Shown piece after piece: positions 46,100 to 53,269 of a stretch of 64,000 nucleotides of DNA. How positions within the stretch are numbered: the stretch's first letter is position 1; every line of letters begins with the position of its first letter. The stretch is from Ideonella_A intermedia_A (GTDB lineage: Bacteria > Pseudomonadota > Gammaproteobacteria > Burkholderiales > Burkholderiaceae_C). The notes below the pieces were generated by a model. That model saw only the letters and a list, made by a program, of their open reading frames with translations, made no database searches and was not told the DNA's origin. Where the stretch lies: assembly GCA_943370175.1 (NCBI GenBank), contig CALRPU020000008.1:85390-149389 (forward strand). The letters run 5' to 3'. The position numbers and the translations under genes are program-made.

Positions 46100-48075
46100 G
46101 GGGTCAACTCGTAGGTGGCCGAACCATCGCCATTGTCCCGGATGAGCTTGATCTGCGGGTAGCGCGCCAGGTGCGCGATGCCGCCAGCACCCGAGCGAAA
46201 GCGCAGCGACACGCCGGGTACTGGGCGAAGCCGCCAGTTGCGGTCGGCGCTGGGGTCGACCGTGGGCGAGGCGGCGAGGTACTCGGTCAGCACGCTGCGG
46301 TTTTCGTCGGGCGCGTCGATCACCGTGGTGCTGCCGTCCAGCCCCGGCACGTTGCCGCCACCCGAGGCGCGGTAGTTGTTGGTCGCCACCAGAAAGCGCG
46401 CCGCCAGGTCGACGGGCTGGCCCTGGTAGCGCAGGTTGACGATGCGGCGCGCATCGGGCGCCACCAGCGCGCCGTCGCGGTTGTAGCGGGCGGGCTGGGT
46501 CAGGTCGATCTCGTAGGTGATGCCGTCGATGGTGTCGAAGTTGTAGCTGGGAAAGGCCGGGTTCAGCAGGTCCTGCTCGCGCGGTCCGGCCGGGTCGATG
46601 CGGTTGAACTGCTGGGCGGCCAGCTCCAGCCATTCGCGCACCTGGGCACCGGTCAGCAGCACGGCCTTGAAGGTGTTCGGGTAGACGTACAAGTCGGCGA
46701 CGCTGCGCACGGCCAGCGGGCCGGCGGGGATGTCGGTGTACTGGGTCCAGCCCTGGCGCCCGCCGGTCTTGAAGGGCGCGGCGGCCGACAGCAGCGGCAA
46801 CTTTTCGTAGTCGGTGCCCTGCACGGCGCGCTTCAGGTAGGCCAGCTGCGCCTGCGAGACCAGCTGAACCGAGGGGTCGTCGGCGACCTGGGCGAAATAG
46901 CTCTGGATTGGCACCAGCGTGCGCGTCACCGTGGCCCGCACCGAGGCGAGCGTGCCCGCATGTTCTTCGGCCACCAGCGCCACCACCTGCGGGTCGGCCT
47001 CGACCAGGGGCTTGCGCGTGCTGCGGTCGAAGATGGGCCGCAGGTGGGCGCGGCCGTCCTTGACCCGCCAGGCGCCGGACGCGTTGTCCAGCACCAGGTC
47101 GATCACGCCCAGGTGGTCGCCCCAGCGCCCGGGCATCGTGGCGGGCACGCCATTGATCGTGCCACGTGCGATGTCGGCTTTCGGGTAGTCCTTGTAGAAC
47201 GGGCCCGGGAACTCGCCGTGCGAATGGCCGAACAGCACCGCGTTGACGTCGGGCACCTCGGCGAGTCGGGCCACGGCGTTTTCGGCCATGGGCGGCGTGG
47301 CGCTGCCGCGCTCGAAGCCGGAGTGGGGAATGGCCACCACGATGTCGGCCCCCGCGGCCTTGATCGCCGGCACCAGGCGCCGCGCCGTCTCCACCATGTC
47401 GCGTGCGACCACTTTGCCCTGCAGGTGTTGGCGGTCCCACATCATGATCTGCGGCGGCACGAAGCCGATCACGCCGATCTTGAGGGCCTGCGGCTTGCCG
47501 TCCTCGTCGATGAACTGGCGGTCCAGGATGACCCAGGGCGTGAAGGCGTGTTGGTCGCCCCGGCCGTCGTCCACCATCACGTTGGCGTTGACGTAGGGGA
47601 ACTTCGCGCCGGCAATGGCCTGGCGCAGGAAGGGCAGGCCGTAATTGAACTCGTGGTTGCCGATGTTGGCGGCGTCCACGCCCAACGCGTTGAGCACCTT
47701 GTAGGCCGGGTGCACCTGGCCGGGCGCCAGTGGCTTGACCCGCGCCACCCAGTCGCCCAGCGGGCTGCCCTGGAGCAGGTCGCCGTTGTCGAACAGCAGG
47801 CTGTTCCGGGCCTCGGCACGCGCGGCCTTGATGAGCGTGGCCGTCTTGCTGAGGCCGAACTCGTTGGTGGACTTGTCCTGGTAATAGTCCCAGGCCAGCA
47901 GGTTCATGTGAACGTCGGTGGTCTCGAGGATGCGCAGCTTCAGCTCGGCCGCCTCGGCGCCAGCGCCGGGCCAGGCCATCGCGGCAAGGGCACACAGCAG
48001 CGCTGCGGCATGCCCGCGGCGGCGTGTGGTCAAACGGGGGCAGGGGCGGGGTTGGGGGGGGCGCGGCGAAGTCAT
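46096..48075 (-). CDS. cpdB: 2',3'-cyclic-nucleotide 2'-phosphodiesterase / 3'-nucleotidase
   Basis: A 659-residue periplasmic bifunctional phosphoesterase that scavenges nucleotides. A signal peptide (basic LTTRRRGHAAALLCALAAM, cleavage near EAA) precedes the metallophosphatase domain: LETTDVHMNLL, DNGDLLQGSPLGDW, IGNHEFNYGLPF, IPHSGFERG, GHSHGEFPG. The C-terminal 5'-nucleotidase substrate domain contains VSQAQLAYLK, DLYVYPNTFKAVLLTGAQVR, FDTIDGITYEIDL and ATNNYRASGGGNVPGL, with the aromatic stacking residues. Coupled to the SRPBCC gene. Confidence 0.94.
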   Translation of the reverse strand: MTSPRPPQPRPCPRLTTRRRGHAAALLCALAAMAWPGAGAEAAELKLRILETTDVHMNLLAWDYYQDKSTNEFGLSKTATLIKAARAEARNSLLFDNGDLLQGSPLGDWVARVKPLAPGQVHPAYKVLNALGVDAANIGNHEFNYGLPFLRQAIAGAKFPYVNANVMVDDGRGDQHAFTPWVILDRQFIDEDGKPQALKIGVIGFVPPQIMMWDRQHLQGKVVARDMVETARRLVPAIKAAGADIVVAIPHSGFERGSATPPMAENAVARLAEVPDVNAVLFGHSHGEFPGPFYKDYPKADIARGTINGVPATMPGRWGDHLGVIDLVLDNASGAWRVKDGRAHLRPIFDRSTRKPLVEADPQVVALVAEEHAGTLASVRATVTRTLVPIQSYFAQVADDPSVQLVSQAQLAYLKRAVQGTDYEKLPLLSAAAPFKTGGRQGWTQYTDIPAGPLAVRSVADLYVYPNTFKAVLLTGAQVREWLELAAQQFNRIDPAGPREQDLLNPAFPSYNFDTIDGITYEIDLTQPARYNRDGALVAPDARRIVNLRYQGQPVDLAARFLVATNNYRASGGGNVPGLDGSTTVIDAPDENRSVLTEYLAASPTVDPSADRNWRLRPVPGVSLRFRSGAGGIAHLARYPQIKLIRDNGDGSATYELTP

Positions 48076-48113
48076 GGGGCAGGGGCGTGGGGATGAGCGA
48101 GGGCGCGGCGTTT

Positions 48114-48389
48114 TCAGCGGCGGGCTTTGCGAGCGCGGTCGTGTTGCTGCCAGTAGGTGAACTCGTCTTCGTGCACTTCGATGTCGACCTCGGCCACGCG
48201 GGCCTGCAGCCGCTCCTGCACGTCGGCCACCGCCTGGTTGTAGATGGCGGGGCCGATCTCGGTCAGGAAGTAGCCCAGCAGGCCCGCGGCGGCCACGTTG
48301 CCAATGCGTTCGTCCCTGAACTCCTGGAAGTAGCGTTCGATGGACGCAATCGCCTGCTGGCGGGCGTCCTTGGGCAGTTCAATGCTCAT
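48114..48389 (-). CDS. DUF2164 family protein
   Basis: A 91-residue protein: SIELPKDARQQAIASIERYF, GNVAAAGLLGYFLTEIGPAI and YNQAVADVQERLQARVAEVD are the DUF2164 blocks. It has no membrane segment or known function. Its start lies inside the last 11 bases of the DUF998 gene, so the two are coupled. The basic C-terminus (RARKARR) may bind nucleic acid, which is only a guess. Confidence 0.9.
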   Translation of the reverse strand: MSIELPKDARQQAIASIERYFQEFRDERIGNVAAAGLLGYFLTEIGPAIYNQAVADVQERLQARVAEVDIEVHEDEFTYWQQHDRARKARR

Positions 48390-49068
48390 GGGAGGACCGG
48401 GTCGAGTGGACAGTTTGGGTGCGCAGGTACAGGCCGCAGGCGACCACCCACGACAGCACCGCGGCTTCGATGGCGCGCTGGCTCAGGCCCACCCAGGGCG
48501 ACTGAGGCGACAGGGTCAGCAGCCCGAGCAGCGCCACGGTGGCCGCCATCGGGCCCCACGACGCCAGCCGTCGGGCCCCAGCCCCGGGCCAGTGGCGTGC
48601 CTGCCGTCCCAGGGCATACAGGCTGGGCGGCGCCGCCAGGTAGCCCAGCAGGCCGACCGCGTTGTGGATGGCCTGGGCGTTGCTGGGCTGGGCGGGCCGG
48701 CACCCGGGGTCGCAGGGCAGGAAGGCGGCCACCCCATAGCCCAGCGCATACAGCGCCAAACCGACCAGGGCGGCGGTGGTCAGGCCGCTGGTCGGCAGCG
48801 TTCGCCACGCGGCCAGCGTGTGCACCCAAAGCAGCACACCGGCGGGCAGGAAGCCCGCGAACCTCACCGCCCACTCGTGGGGCGCGCCCCGTTGCCCCAA
48901 CTCGCTGATGAACTGGCTCGCGTGGCTGTAGCCGGGCGTGGCCCAGGCGCCGGCCAGGGTCAACACGACGATGGCGACGGCGGCCCATGCCGCCGACGCC
49001 GCGGCGAGCGTGGCGCTGCGCGGCGTTCCGCGCAACGGGCGGGACGGGCTGGCGGTGGGCGGGGCCAT
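48379..49068 (-). CDS. DUF998 family membrane protein
   Basis: A 229-residue protein with about six hydrophobic segments. The DUF998 features are GYSHASQFISELGQRGAPHE near residue 45, a hydrophobic core including AAALVGLALYALGYGVAAFL, and CDPGCRPAQPSNAQAIHNAVG. Such proteins are integral membrane proteins of unknown role. The start is ATG 49068, 22 bases after the GFA-family stop. It overlaps the DUF2164 gene by 11 bases. Confidence 0.88.
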   Translation of the reverse strand: MAPPTASPSRPLRGTPRSATLAAASAAWAAVAIVVLTLAGAWATPGYSHASQFISELGQRGAPHEWAVRFAGFLPAGVLLWVHTLAAWRTLPTSGLTTAALVGLALYALGYGVAAFLPCDPGCRPAQPSNAQAIHNAVGLLGYLAAPPSLYALGRQARHWPGAGARRLASWGPMAATVALLGLLTLSPQSPWVGLSQRAIEAAVLSWVVACGLYLRTQTVHSTRSSHEH

Positions 49069-49090
49069 TGGCGGCGGGGCGGCGGGGCGC

Positions 49091-49495
49091 TCAGAACCAG
49101 AGGTCGCGCACGCAACGGCCGTCTCGGGGCAGGTCGTCCCAGCTCACCAGGCCATCGAAGTGGTCGATGGGCAAGGCCGCCACCGCGTCCGGGTCGGCCA
49201 TGCGCAGGTTCACGGCCTCTCGGCGGCGCCCGGCCTCGTCGGTCTGCAGACCGCGCCAGTGGGTCACGCAGCCGCAGCCGGCGCAGAAGTGAAAGCCCAC
49301 GGCGGTGCCGCGGGTGTACGCCCTGGTCTCGCCCGTCACGTGGACGTCTTCGCCTTCGTGGCCATAGGCCCACAGCGCGCCGTAGCGGCGGCACACCGTG
49401 CAATTGCACGCGGTGGCCGACGCCACCGGGCTGGTGAGGGTCCAGCGGACGGCGCCGCAGTGACAAGCGCCATCAAGCATGGTGAGTTCCTTCAT
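49091..49495 (-). CDS. GFA family (glutathione-dependent formaldehyde-activating-like) protein
   Basis: A 134-residue zinc-binding protein. Cysteine pairs follow the GFA/CENP-V pattern: GACHCGAVRW, ACNCTVCRRYGALWAYG, FHFCAGCGCVTHW. The founding member was proposed to speed glutathione-formaldehyde adduct formation, but most members have no proven reaction. A second ATG lies five codons in (MLDGACHCG). It leads into the DUF998 gene on the same strand. Confidence 0.92.
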   Translation of the reverse strand: MKELTMLDGACHCGAVRWTLTSPVASATACNCTVCRRYGALWAYGHEGEDVHVTGETRAYTRGTAVGFHFCAGCGCVTHWRGLQTDEAGRRREAVNLRMADPDAVAALPIDHFDGLVSWDDLPRDGRCVRDLWF

Positions 49496-49549
49496 CGTCG
49501 GCTGGCACGGTGCGGTGTGCGTGGTCGTCGTGGCCGCGCGTCATGGTGA

Positions 49550-49924
49550 TCAGGCCTTGATCTCGGTGGCCTGCGACCAGACCGCCTGCCATTGGCCGTT
49601 CAGGCACTCGTACAGGTCGGTGTGGCAGCAGTGCAGCGTCAGCCCCGAGGGAAAGGACAGCGTTGCCCGGTAGCGCAAGGCGGCCATCGCCTGCGTGATG
49701 CGCGCCCTGAAGTCATCGATCCGCCAGCCGGTGTAGAACGGGGCATCGCTCACGGCTTGCAGGTAGGCTTCGCGGGTCCAGCGCCGCCCGGCGGGGGTGA
49801 TCAACTCGTAGTCGGCGGCGTGCAGGGCTTCCAGCACCGGCCGATCCTGGTGAACCAGGGCGTGTGTTCGGCGCCGTTCGAGGCCAAGGAAGTGGGCGTC
49901 GTCGGGCGGGGTGGCTGCACTCAT
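49550..49924 (-). CDS. DUF4440/SnoaL-like protein
   Basis: A 124-residue protein with an NTF2-like (alpha+beta barrel) pattern: N-terminal helix LERRRTHALVHQDRPVLEAL, HAADYELITPAGRRWTREAYLQ and a C-terminal strand set ending LYECLNGQWQAVWSQATEI. DUF4440 members include ketosteroid isomerase-like proteins and association domains; this one has no clear catalytic residues. It precedes the GFA gene by 54 bases on the same strand. Confidence 0.85.
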   Translation of the reverse strand: MSAATPPDDAHFLGLERRRTHALVHQDRPVLEALHAADYELITPAGRRWTREAYLQAVSDAPFYTGWRIDDFRARITQAMAALRYRATLSFPSGLTLHCCHTDLYECLNGQWQAVWSQATEIKA

Positions 49925-49942
49925 CGGACGTTCCGTGGGACT

Positions 49943-50686
49943 TCAGCGGTTCACGGTGGCACGGTCGAACTTGTCGGTGCGGAAGTCCTCGGGTTGGGCG
50001 TCGAGGGTTTCCAGGTTGATGGTCAGCGTGGACTCGCCCGGCACCGGGCGGCCGTTGACCTGTTGCGGCTCGAACGCCCATTGGTCCAGCGACGCGCGGG
50101 CATAGCGCCGGACCGATTCGGGCATGCCGGGCAGCGCCTTGACGGTGATGGCCGTGCATTTGCCCTGCACCCCCACCGCGCAGGTGGCGGTGACCGAGCC
50201 GCGCCAACCGCCGGTGCGACGGATGTCGGCCGGGAAGGGCGCCATGAATTGCTTCAGCGGCAGCGGCTCGGTGGTCATGCCCCCGGGCTGCACCAATGCG
50301 CCATCGGCGGTGGGCACCAGCACAAACAGCAGGCGCACGCCGGTGCGGAAACTGGCCGGCGCCCCGTTCTCGACCGGTGGCTGCACGCTGGCGCCCTGGA
50401 CGACCGCCTGCGCGCTGGCGATCAGCGATGGCGGCACCTCGGCCTCGTTGACAAAGCGCCACGAGGTCGCCTTGCCGTCGGCACCGAACAGGACGCTGGC
50501 CCACACCGTGATGGCGTAGCCGGCGCTGTTGCCAGATTGGGCTTGGGCCAAGGGCGTGACCAGGCCCAGAAACAAAGCAACAGCGAGCGCCACGGCGCGC
50601 GCCAATGCGGGGCCAAGGTCAGGTGCCGGCATTGGCGCCGCGACAACGCACGAGCCGGCGCGGGCGGGAGAGGGCATGGGCGTCAT
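49943..50686 (-). CDS. Exported TonB C-terminal-like protein
   Basis: A secreted or periplasmic protein of up to 247 residues. A hydrophobic export signal ALARAVALAVALFLGLVTPL ends in AQAQ. The last about 100 residues follow the TonB C-terminal pattern: MAPFPADIRRTGGWRGSVTA, CAVGVQGKCTAITV, ARASLDQWAFEPQQVNGRPV. The usual inner-membrane anchor and Pro-rich span of TonB are absent, so it probably acts as a stand-alone periplasmic domain. The start is uncertain: ATG at 50686 is given; ATG at 50632 would give a more normal signal peptide. Confidence 0.72.
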   Translation of the reverse strand: MTPMPSPARAGSCVVAAPMPAPDLGPALARAVALAVALFLGLVTPLAQAQSGNSAGYAITVWASVLFGADGKATSWRFVNEAEVPPSLIASAQAVVQGASVQPPVENGAPASFRTGVRLLFVLVPTADGALVQPGGMTTEPLPLKQFMAPFPADIRRTGGWRGSVTATCAVGVQGKCTAITVKALPGMPESVRRYARASLDQWAFEPQQVNGRPVPGESTLTINLETLDAQPEDFRTDKFDRATVNR

Positions 50687-50734
50687 CGGCGGTTGAAAGC
50701 GCAAGGGCAGCAACAAGCTTCTACCTTAAGTCAG

Positions 50735-51316
50735 TTACATCAGTGTTGAACCTGGCATGTCGCGGGGAACCAACTGCAGGTAGTCGGCCACCGTCTGGCT
50801 GGCCAGCGGTTTGACCATCACGCGCACCGTGCGCGGCTGGCCGCTGGCGTTGGTGATGTGGCGCCGGCGCACCTCGGTGTAGCCGCATTTGGCCCAGAAG
50901 CGCTCGGCCGGCGCGTTGCCGTCCACCACGCCCAGCCGCAGCCAGGTGGCGCCCTGTTGCCGCACCCAGCCCAGCAGGGCCTCGTGCAGCCGCGCTGCGG
51001 CGCCCTGGCCGTGCCAGGCCGTGGCCAGCAGGAACAAGGCGATGTGCCACACCCCCGCCGCGCACAGGTCGGACACGACGATCAACACGCCCTGCAGTTC
51101 ACCGCCGTGGTCGAACACGCCGGCGAACCAACGGTGGGTGTGACCGAGGTGCGCCGGGGGAAACTCGTCGAACTCGCGCTGCGCCTCGTCGGGCAAGGGG
51201 GCTTGCCCGCCCACCCGTTCGAAGTAGCCGGAGTTGGCATCGAACAGCGCCTGCAGCCGAGGCACTTCGCTGGGCTGCAGCGCGCGGATCAGAAAGTCAG
51301 GGGTGTCGAAGCGCAT
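50735..51316 (-). CDS. GNAT family N-acetyltransferase
   Basis: A 193-residue acetyltransferase. The fold is seen in LIRALQPSEVPRLQALFDAN at the N-terminus, HIALFLLATAWHGQGAAARL with the acetyl-CoA pyrophosphate loop (WHGQGAA, a Q/R-x-x-G-x-G/A variant) and NAPAERFWAKCGYTEVRRR at the end. Substrate unknown. ATG 51316 is chosen over an upstream GTG. It stands between the TonB-like gene and the chemoreceptor on the same strand. Confidence 0.9.
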   Translation of the reverse strand: MRFDTPDFLIRALQPSEVPRLQALFDANSGYFERVGGQAPLPDEAQREFDEFPPAHLGHTHRWFAGVFDHGGELQGVLIVVSDLCAAGVWHIALFLLATAWHGQGAAARLHEALLGWVRQQGATWLRLGVVDGNAPAERFWAKCGYTEVRRRHITNASGQPRTVRVMVKPLASQTVADYLQLVPRDMPGSTLM

Positions 51317-51361
51317 GGGGTGGACGCAGCGGTGGGCGGCGCCCGACACCCTAGCGCGTGA

Positions 51362-53062
51362 TCACGCGTTTGCCCAGCGCCACCGCAGCCACTGGCGTCG
51401 CGGTGCGCCGGCCGCGGCCTTGGCCTTGGCCTGGGCCTGGGCCTGGGCCTCGGCTTCGGCTTCGGCCAAAGGCATCGCCTGGGTCGACCGCGCGTCCAGC
51501 GGCGCTTGCCGGTCGTCCAGCTTGAACACGGCGACCGCCTGCACCAGCTGCCGGGCCTGCCCTTTGAGGCCCTCGGCGGCCGCCGCGCTTTGCTCCACCA
51601 GCGCTGCGTTCTGCTGCGTGGCCTGGTCCATCCGGCTCACCGTCTGTGCGACCTGCTGGAGGCCCTGATCCTGTTCGACGCTGGCCAGCGAGATGTCCCC
51701 CACCAGGTCGCTCACCCGCTGAATCGCGCTGACGATTTCGGCCATGGTCTTGCCGGCTTCATGCACCTGTGCCGCGCCCTGTTCCACCTGTTCGACGCTG
51801 CGGCCGATCAGGCCTTTGATTTCCTTGGCGGCGTCGGCGCTGCGCTGTGCGAGGTGGCGCACTTCGGCGGCCACCACCGAGAAGCCGCGGCCCTGTTCGC
51901 CCGCCCGGGCGGCCTCCACCGCGGCGTTCAGCGCCAGCAGGTTGGTCTGGAAGGCAATGCCATCGATCACGCCGACGATGTCGCCAATGCGGCGGCTGCT
52001 CGCGCTGATGCCCTGCATCGTGGCCACCACCTGGCCCACCACCTCGCCACCACGGGCCGCCACCGCGGACGCGCCCTTCGACCACTGGTCCGCCTGCTGG
52101 GCGCGGTCGGCGTTGTGCCGCACGGTGGTTCCCAGCTGCTCCATGGTCCCTGCCGTCTGCGCCAGCGCGCTGGCCTGCTGTTCGGTGCGGTGGCTCAGGT
52201 CCAGGTTGCCCTGCGCAATCTCGGCGCTGGCCGTGGCCACCGCCTCCGAGTTCAGCCGCACGCTGCCGACCACCGTCGACAGGCCCCGCTGCATGCGCGC
52301 CACCGCGGCCATCACACTGGTCTCGTCGCCCGGGGCCAGCGCGACGCGACGGCTCAGGTCACCGGCCGCCACGGCGCCCACCCACGCGTTCAGCTCGCTG
52401 GGTTCGGCGCCCAGGGCGCGGCGGATGTGGCGGCTGGTCATCCAGGTGACGACGGCACCGGCCACGGCGGTCAACAGCCCCAAGGCCACCATGACCGCGC
52501 CACCCACCCGGGCCCGCCCGATGGCCTCGGCCGCCAGGGCGTCGGCGCGCTCCTTCTGAACCGCGCGCGACTGATCAACCGCGTCGAAGATCGCATTCTG
52601 TTGAACCCGCACTTCGCCGGCCAGCAGGGCGCCGGCCACGGTCTTGTCGCCCTTGCGGCCGGCGTCGATCGTGCGATCCACCGCGCCGTTGTACGGTCCT
52701 TGTGCGTCGGTGATGGCCACCAGCTGCTCGCGAAGGCGCGGGTCGCTCACCGCTTGATCCAGGCTCGCCAGCAGCGCGGCATTGGACTGCCGCAGCGCAT
52801 TGATCTTCGCCACCTCGGCGTCGCGAAACGGGTCGTCGTCGCTCAGCAGGATGCTGCGCGTCGCGCTGGCCATCGCGCTGTAGTGGTCCTTCAGCTCGGT
52901 GAACCGGGCCACTTGCACCATGCCGTCCGCCGCCAGCTGTCGGGTGCTTTGGCTGGCCTGGTTCAGGGCCATGGCCGCGTGGGTGGCGATGCCCACGCCC
53001 ATGGTCATCACCAGGCCGAAGCCCAGCGTGAGCCGCCGTGCCACGGTCAGAGTCTTCCGCAT
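51362..53062 (-). CDS. Methyl-accepting chemotaxis protein with periplasmic four-helix sensor
   Basis: A 566-residue receptor. A first membrane segment (about 10-32) and a second (about 188-210) bracket a helical periplasmic domain of about 155 residues of the 4HB type, probably a small-ligand sensor. A HAMP region follows (about 212-265), then the signalling hairpin with GDIVGVIDGIAFQTNLLALN and AGEQGRGFSVVAAEVRHLAQ. The C-terminus carries an Ala/Glu/Gln/Lys tract (about 533-552) encoded by hexamer repeats and a basic WLRW tail; no methylase-binding pentapeptide. GGAGGACGGC precedes the ATG. Confidence 0.94.
   Translation of the reverse strand: MRKTLTVARRLTLGFGLVMTMGVGIATHAAMALNQASQSTRQLAADGMVQVARFTELKDHYSAMASATRSILLSDDDPFRDAEVAKINALRQSNAALLASLDQAVSDPRLREQLVAITDAQGPYNGAVDRTIDAGRKGDKTVAGALLAGEVRVQQNAIFDAVDQSRAVQKERADALAAEAIGRARVGGAVMVALGLLTAVAGAVVTWMTSRHIRRALGAEPSELNAWVGAVAAGDLSRRVALAPGDETSVMAAVARMQRGLSTVVGSVRLNSEAVATASAEIAQGNLDLSHRTEQQASALAQTAGTMEQLGTTVRHNADRAQQADQWSKGASAVAARGGEVVGQVVATMQGISASSRRIGDIVGVIDGIAFQTNLLALNAAVEAARAGEQGRGFSVVAAEVRHLAQRSADAAKEIKGLIGRSVEQVEQGAAQVHEAGKTMAEIVSAIQRVSDLVGDISLASVEQDQGLQQVAQTVSRMDQATQQNAALVEQSAAAAEGLKGQARQLVQAVAVFKLDDRQAPLDARSTQAMPLAEAEAEAQAQAQAKAKAAAGAPRRQWLRWRWANA
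51415..51467. repeat. Hexanucleotide repeat tract in a chemoreceptor gene
   Basis: About eight or nine tandem hexamers of the GGCCTG / GGCTTC type, three of them identical, code for alternating Ala with Glu, Gln or Lys in the receptor tail. Repeat number could vary in whole-codon steps without breaking the frame. Confidence 0.8.
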
Positions 53063-53194
53063 GCCGTCCTCCAGGGTTGATCGTTCGGCTGCTTATCGGT
53101 GCCCTGGAAGGCGGGTTGATCGGCCCACGGACGCGGCAGACGCCGTTTGTACGCGCTGCGCACCCGCACCACCGGCCGGTGCCGAACCGCCATG

Positions 53195-53217
53195 AAAATG
53201 CCCGCCGAAGCGGGCTT
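53195..53217 (-). terminator. Rho-independent terminator of acnB
   Basis: Read on the minus strand, GCCCGC-TTCG-GCGGGC forms a six-bp GC stem (extendable by two A-T pairs) with a stable UUCG tetraloop, followed by ATTTT. It lies about 53 bases past the acnB stop. The 207-base gap to the chemoreceptor start has no other recognised element. Confidence 0.85.
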
Positions 53218-53269
53218 GGGGTCGGTCGGGCGTGGAACCGGGTTCAGCAACGCGCCCGGGGCCGGTCGA

